This document shows, piece by piece, positions 11,883 through 12,610 of a DNA stretch of 12,610 nucleotides. The number at the start of each line of letters is the position of its first letter. Positions within the stretch are counted from its first letter, which is position 1. The DNA comes from CAYFJO01 sp964343305. GTDB lineage: Bacteria > Planctomycetota > Planctomycetia > Pirellulales > Pirellulaceae. The DNA lies in the NCBI GenBank assembly GCA_964343305.1, contig CAYFJO010000319.1, positions 1 through 12,610 of the forward strand. Direction: 5' to 3'. Position numbers and translations under genes: made by a program. A model generated the notes under the pieces. The model was not told the DNA's origin and did no database searches. It saw nothing but the letters and a program-made list of their open reading frames with translations.

Positions 11883-12610
11883 TCATTCGTCCTGTAGCGG
11901 ACGCAGTTCGAAGTTGCGAAAAAAGATCTCGTTACCCTCGTTCTGCAGCAAGATCCGGCCTGCCGCTGGATGGACGGCAAAACACTCGTTCACCTTCGTG
12001 TCGTTGATCTTGACCGTGATGCGGCTGCCCCGACAAATGCACTCGACCTTGGTCCATTGACCAAGTGGGCTGGCCACGTCCTCCTTGCCGCGCGTGTCCA
12101 ACTTCTCTTTAAAGAATGGCTGATGGTTCGACCACCAGAATTGGCGTCCGGAGTATTTGACCACTTTACCGCCTTTGTGCCACCGCGTGCGTTTGTCTTG
12201 TGCGATGCGAGTCTCGCTTGAGATCGTGGCGGGTTCAGGCTTGCCATCCGCATCCTTTCCACGGATCACGATGAAGTCGCCTTCACAACCTTGCGCCAGT
12301 TGGATCTCAACGCTGGTCGGCCAAACATTGTCGGGATTGATTTTGTGCAGCAGAATGCCAGAGTTCCGCACATAGCCCGATCCGTCCGTCCGATCTCCCC
12401 ACTTGTATTCCACGACGAGATGATAGTCGCGATACAGTTGCTCGGTCGCCAGATAACCGCGCCCTTCACCAGAAATGTGAATCATGCCCTTCTCGACCGA
12501 GTAAACTCCCTTCGGGTCTTTTCGCCCAGTCTCGCGTTGAAAAGTGTAAAACCCCGCCAAGTCTTTGCCGTTGAACGGTTGAATGGCCTCTTTCGTTGGC
12601 GAAATGATTT
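11883..12610 (-). CDS. DUF1080 protein (3-keto-disaccharide hydrolase family), 5' end missing
   Basis: DUF1080 proteins have a concanavalin-like beta-jellyroll; some hydrolyse 3-keto-disaccharides, and many planctomycete members are secreted glycan-handling proteins. The frame is open to the window edge without a stop, showing 241 residues of the C-terminal part, so the true start lies outside. The family pattern is clear: PFNGKDLAGFYTF near the visible start, GVYSVEKGMIHISGEGRGYL, then LVVEYKWGDR, NSGILLHKI, VEIQLAQGCEGDFIVIRG, QWTKVECICRGSRITVKIND, and the last strand GRILLQNEGNEIFFRNFELRPL. A signal peptide is expected upstream but cannot be seen. A shorter TTG start at 12560 would cut into the conserved FNGKDL motif and is rejected. 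Confidence 0.9.
   Translation of the reverse strand, partial: IISPTKEAIQPFNGKDLAGFYTFQRETGRKDPKGVYSVEKGMIHISGEGRGYLATEQLYRDYHLVVEYKWGDRTDGSGYVRNSGILLHKINPDNVWPTSVEIQLAQGCEGDFIVIRGKDADGKPEPATISSETRIAQDKRTRWHKGGKVVKYSGRQFWWSNHQPFFKEKLDTRGKEDVASPLGQWTKVECICRGSRITVKINDTKVNECFAVHPAAGRILLQNEGNEIFFRNFELRPLQDE

Overview
The window looks like chromosomal DNA of a member of the Planctomycetota, probably close to the Pirellulales. This is inferred, not proven. The reasons are a DUF1080 (3-keto-disaccharide hydrolase) protein, secreted proteins of a planctomycete style, an RsbV/RsbW partner-switching pair standing alone, moderate GC, many single-gene transcription units in alternating directions, and an rpmI-rplT pair with no infC directly before it. 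No tRNA, rRNA or CRISPR array was seen.

Left part (1-2305): rplT and rpmI lie on the minus strand, with a hairpin plus U-tract between them that looks like an attenuator. Divergent from them is a 415-residue protein with the overall plan of cobyrinate a,c-diamide synthase (CobB/CbiA). Its ATP-binding loop is not recognisable and the glutaminase cysteine is replaced by glycine, so it looks like a pseudoenzyme. Its promoter region has two perfect palindromes, one over the -35 element and one over the expected start of transcription.

Middle part (2283-7429): an exported ankyrin-repeat protein (minus) whose 3' end overlaps the CobB-like gene; a complete MgtE magnesium transporter (plus) with a good sigma70-type promoter; a small helical protein of unknown function (minus); and a dapA-glycosyltransferase operon (minus) behind a sigma70-type promoter.

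Accessory-looking stretch (7430-9084): the 3' end of a group II intron (domains V and VI, no reverse transcriptase), followed directly by a mosaic of nested and crossing inverted repeats. Then comes a CPBP-family membrane protease gene (plus) and a 257-base gap that may hold a decayed reading frame.

Right part (9085-12610): an RsbW-like anti-sigma kinase gene and, upstream of it, a STAS (RsbV-like) antagonist gene with a near-consensus promoter; no sigma factor gene is visible beside them. Two secreted proteins of unknown function are divergently transcribed. Last is the C-terminal part of a DUF1080 protein that runs off the right edge.

The most unusual items are the CobB/CbiA-like pseudoenzyme with its palindromic promoter, the intron remnant joined to the repeat mosaic, and the probable attenuator between rpmI and rplT. 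I did not find a clear multi-gene defence or biosynthetic system.
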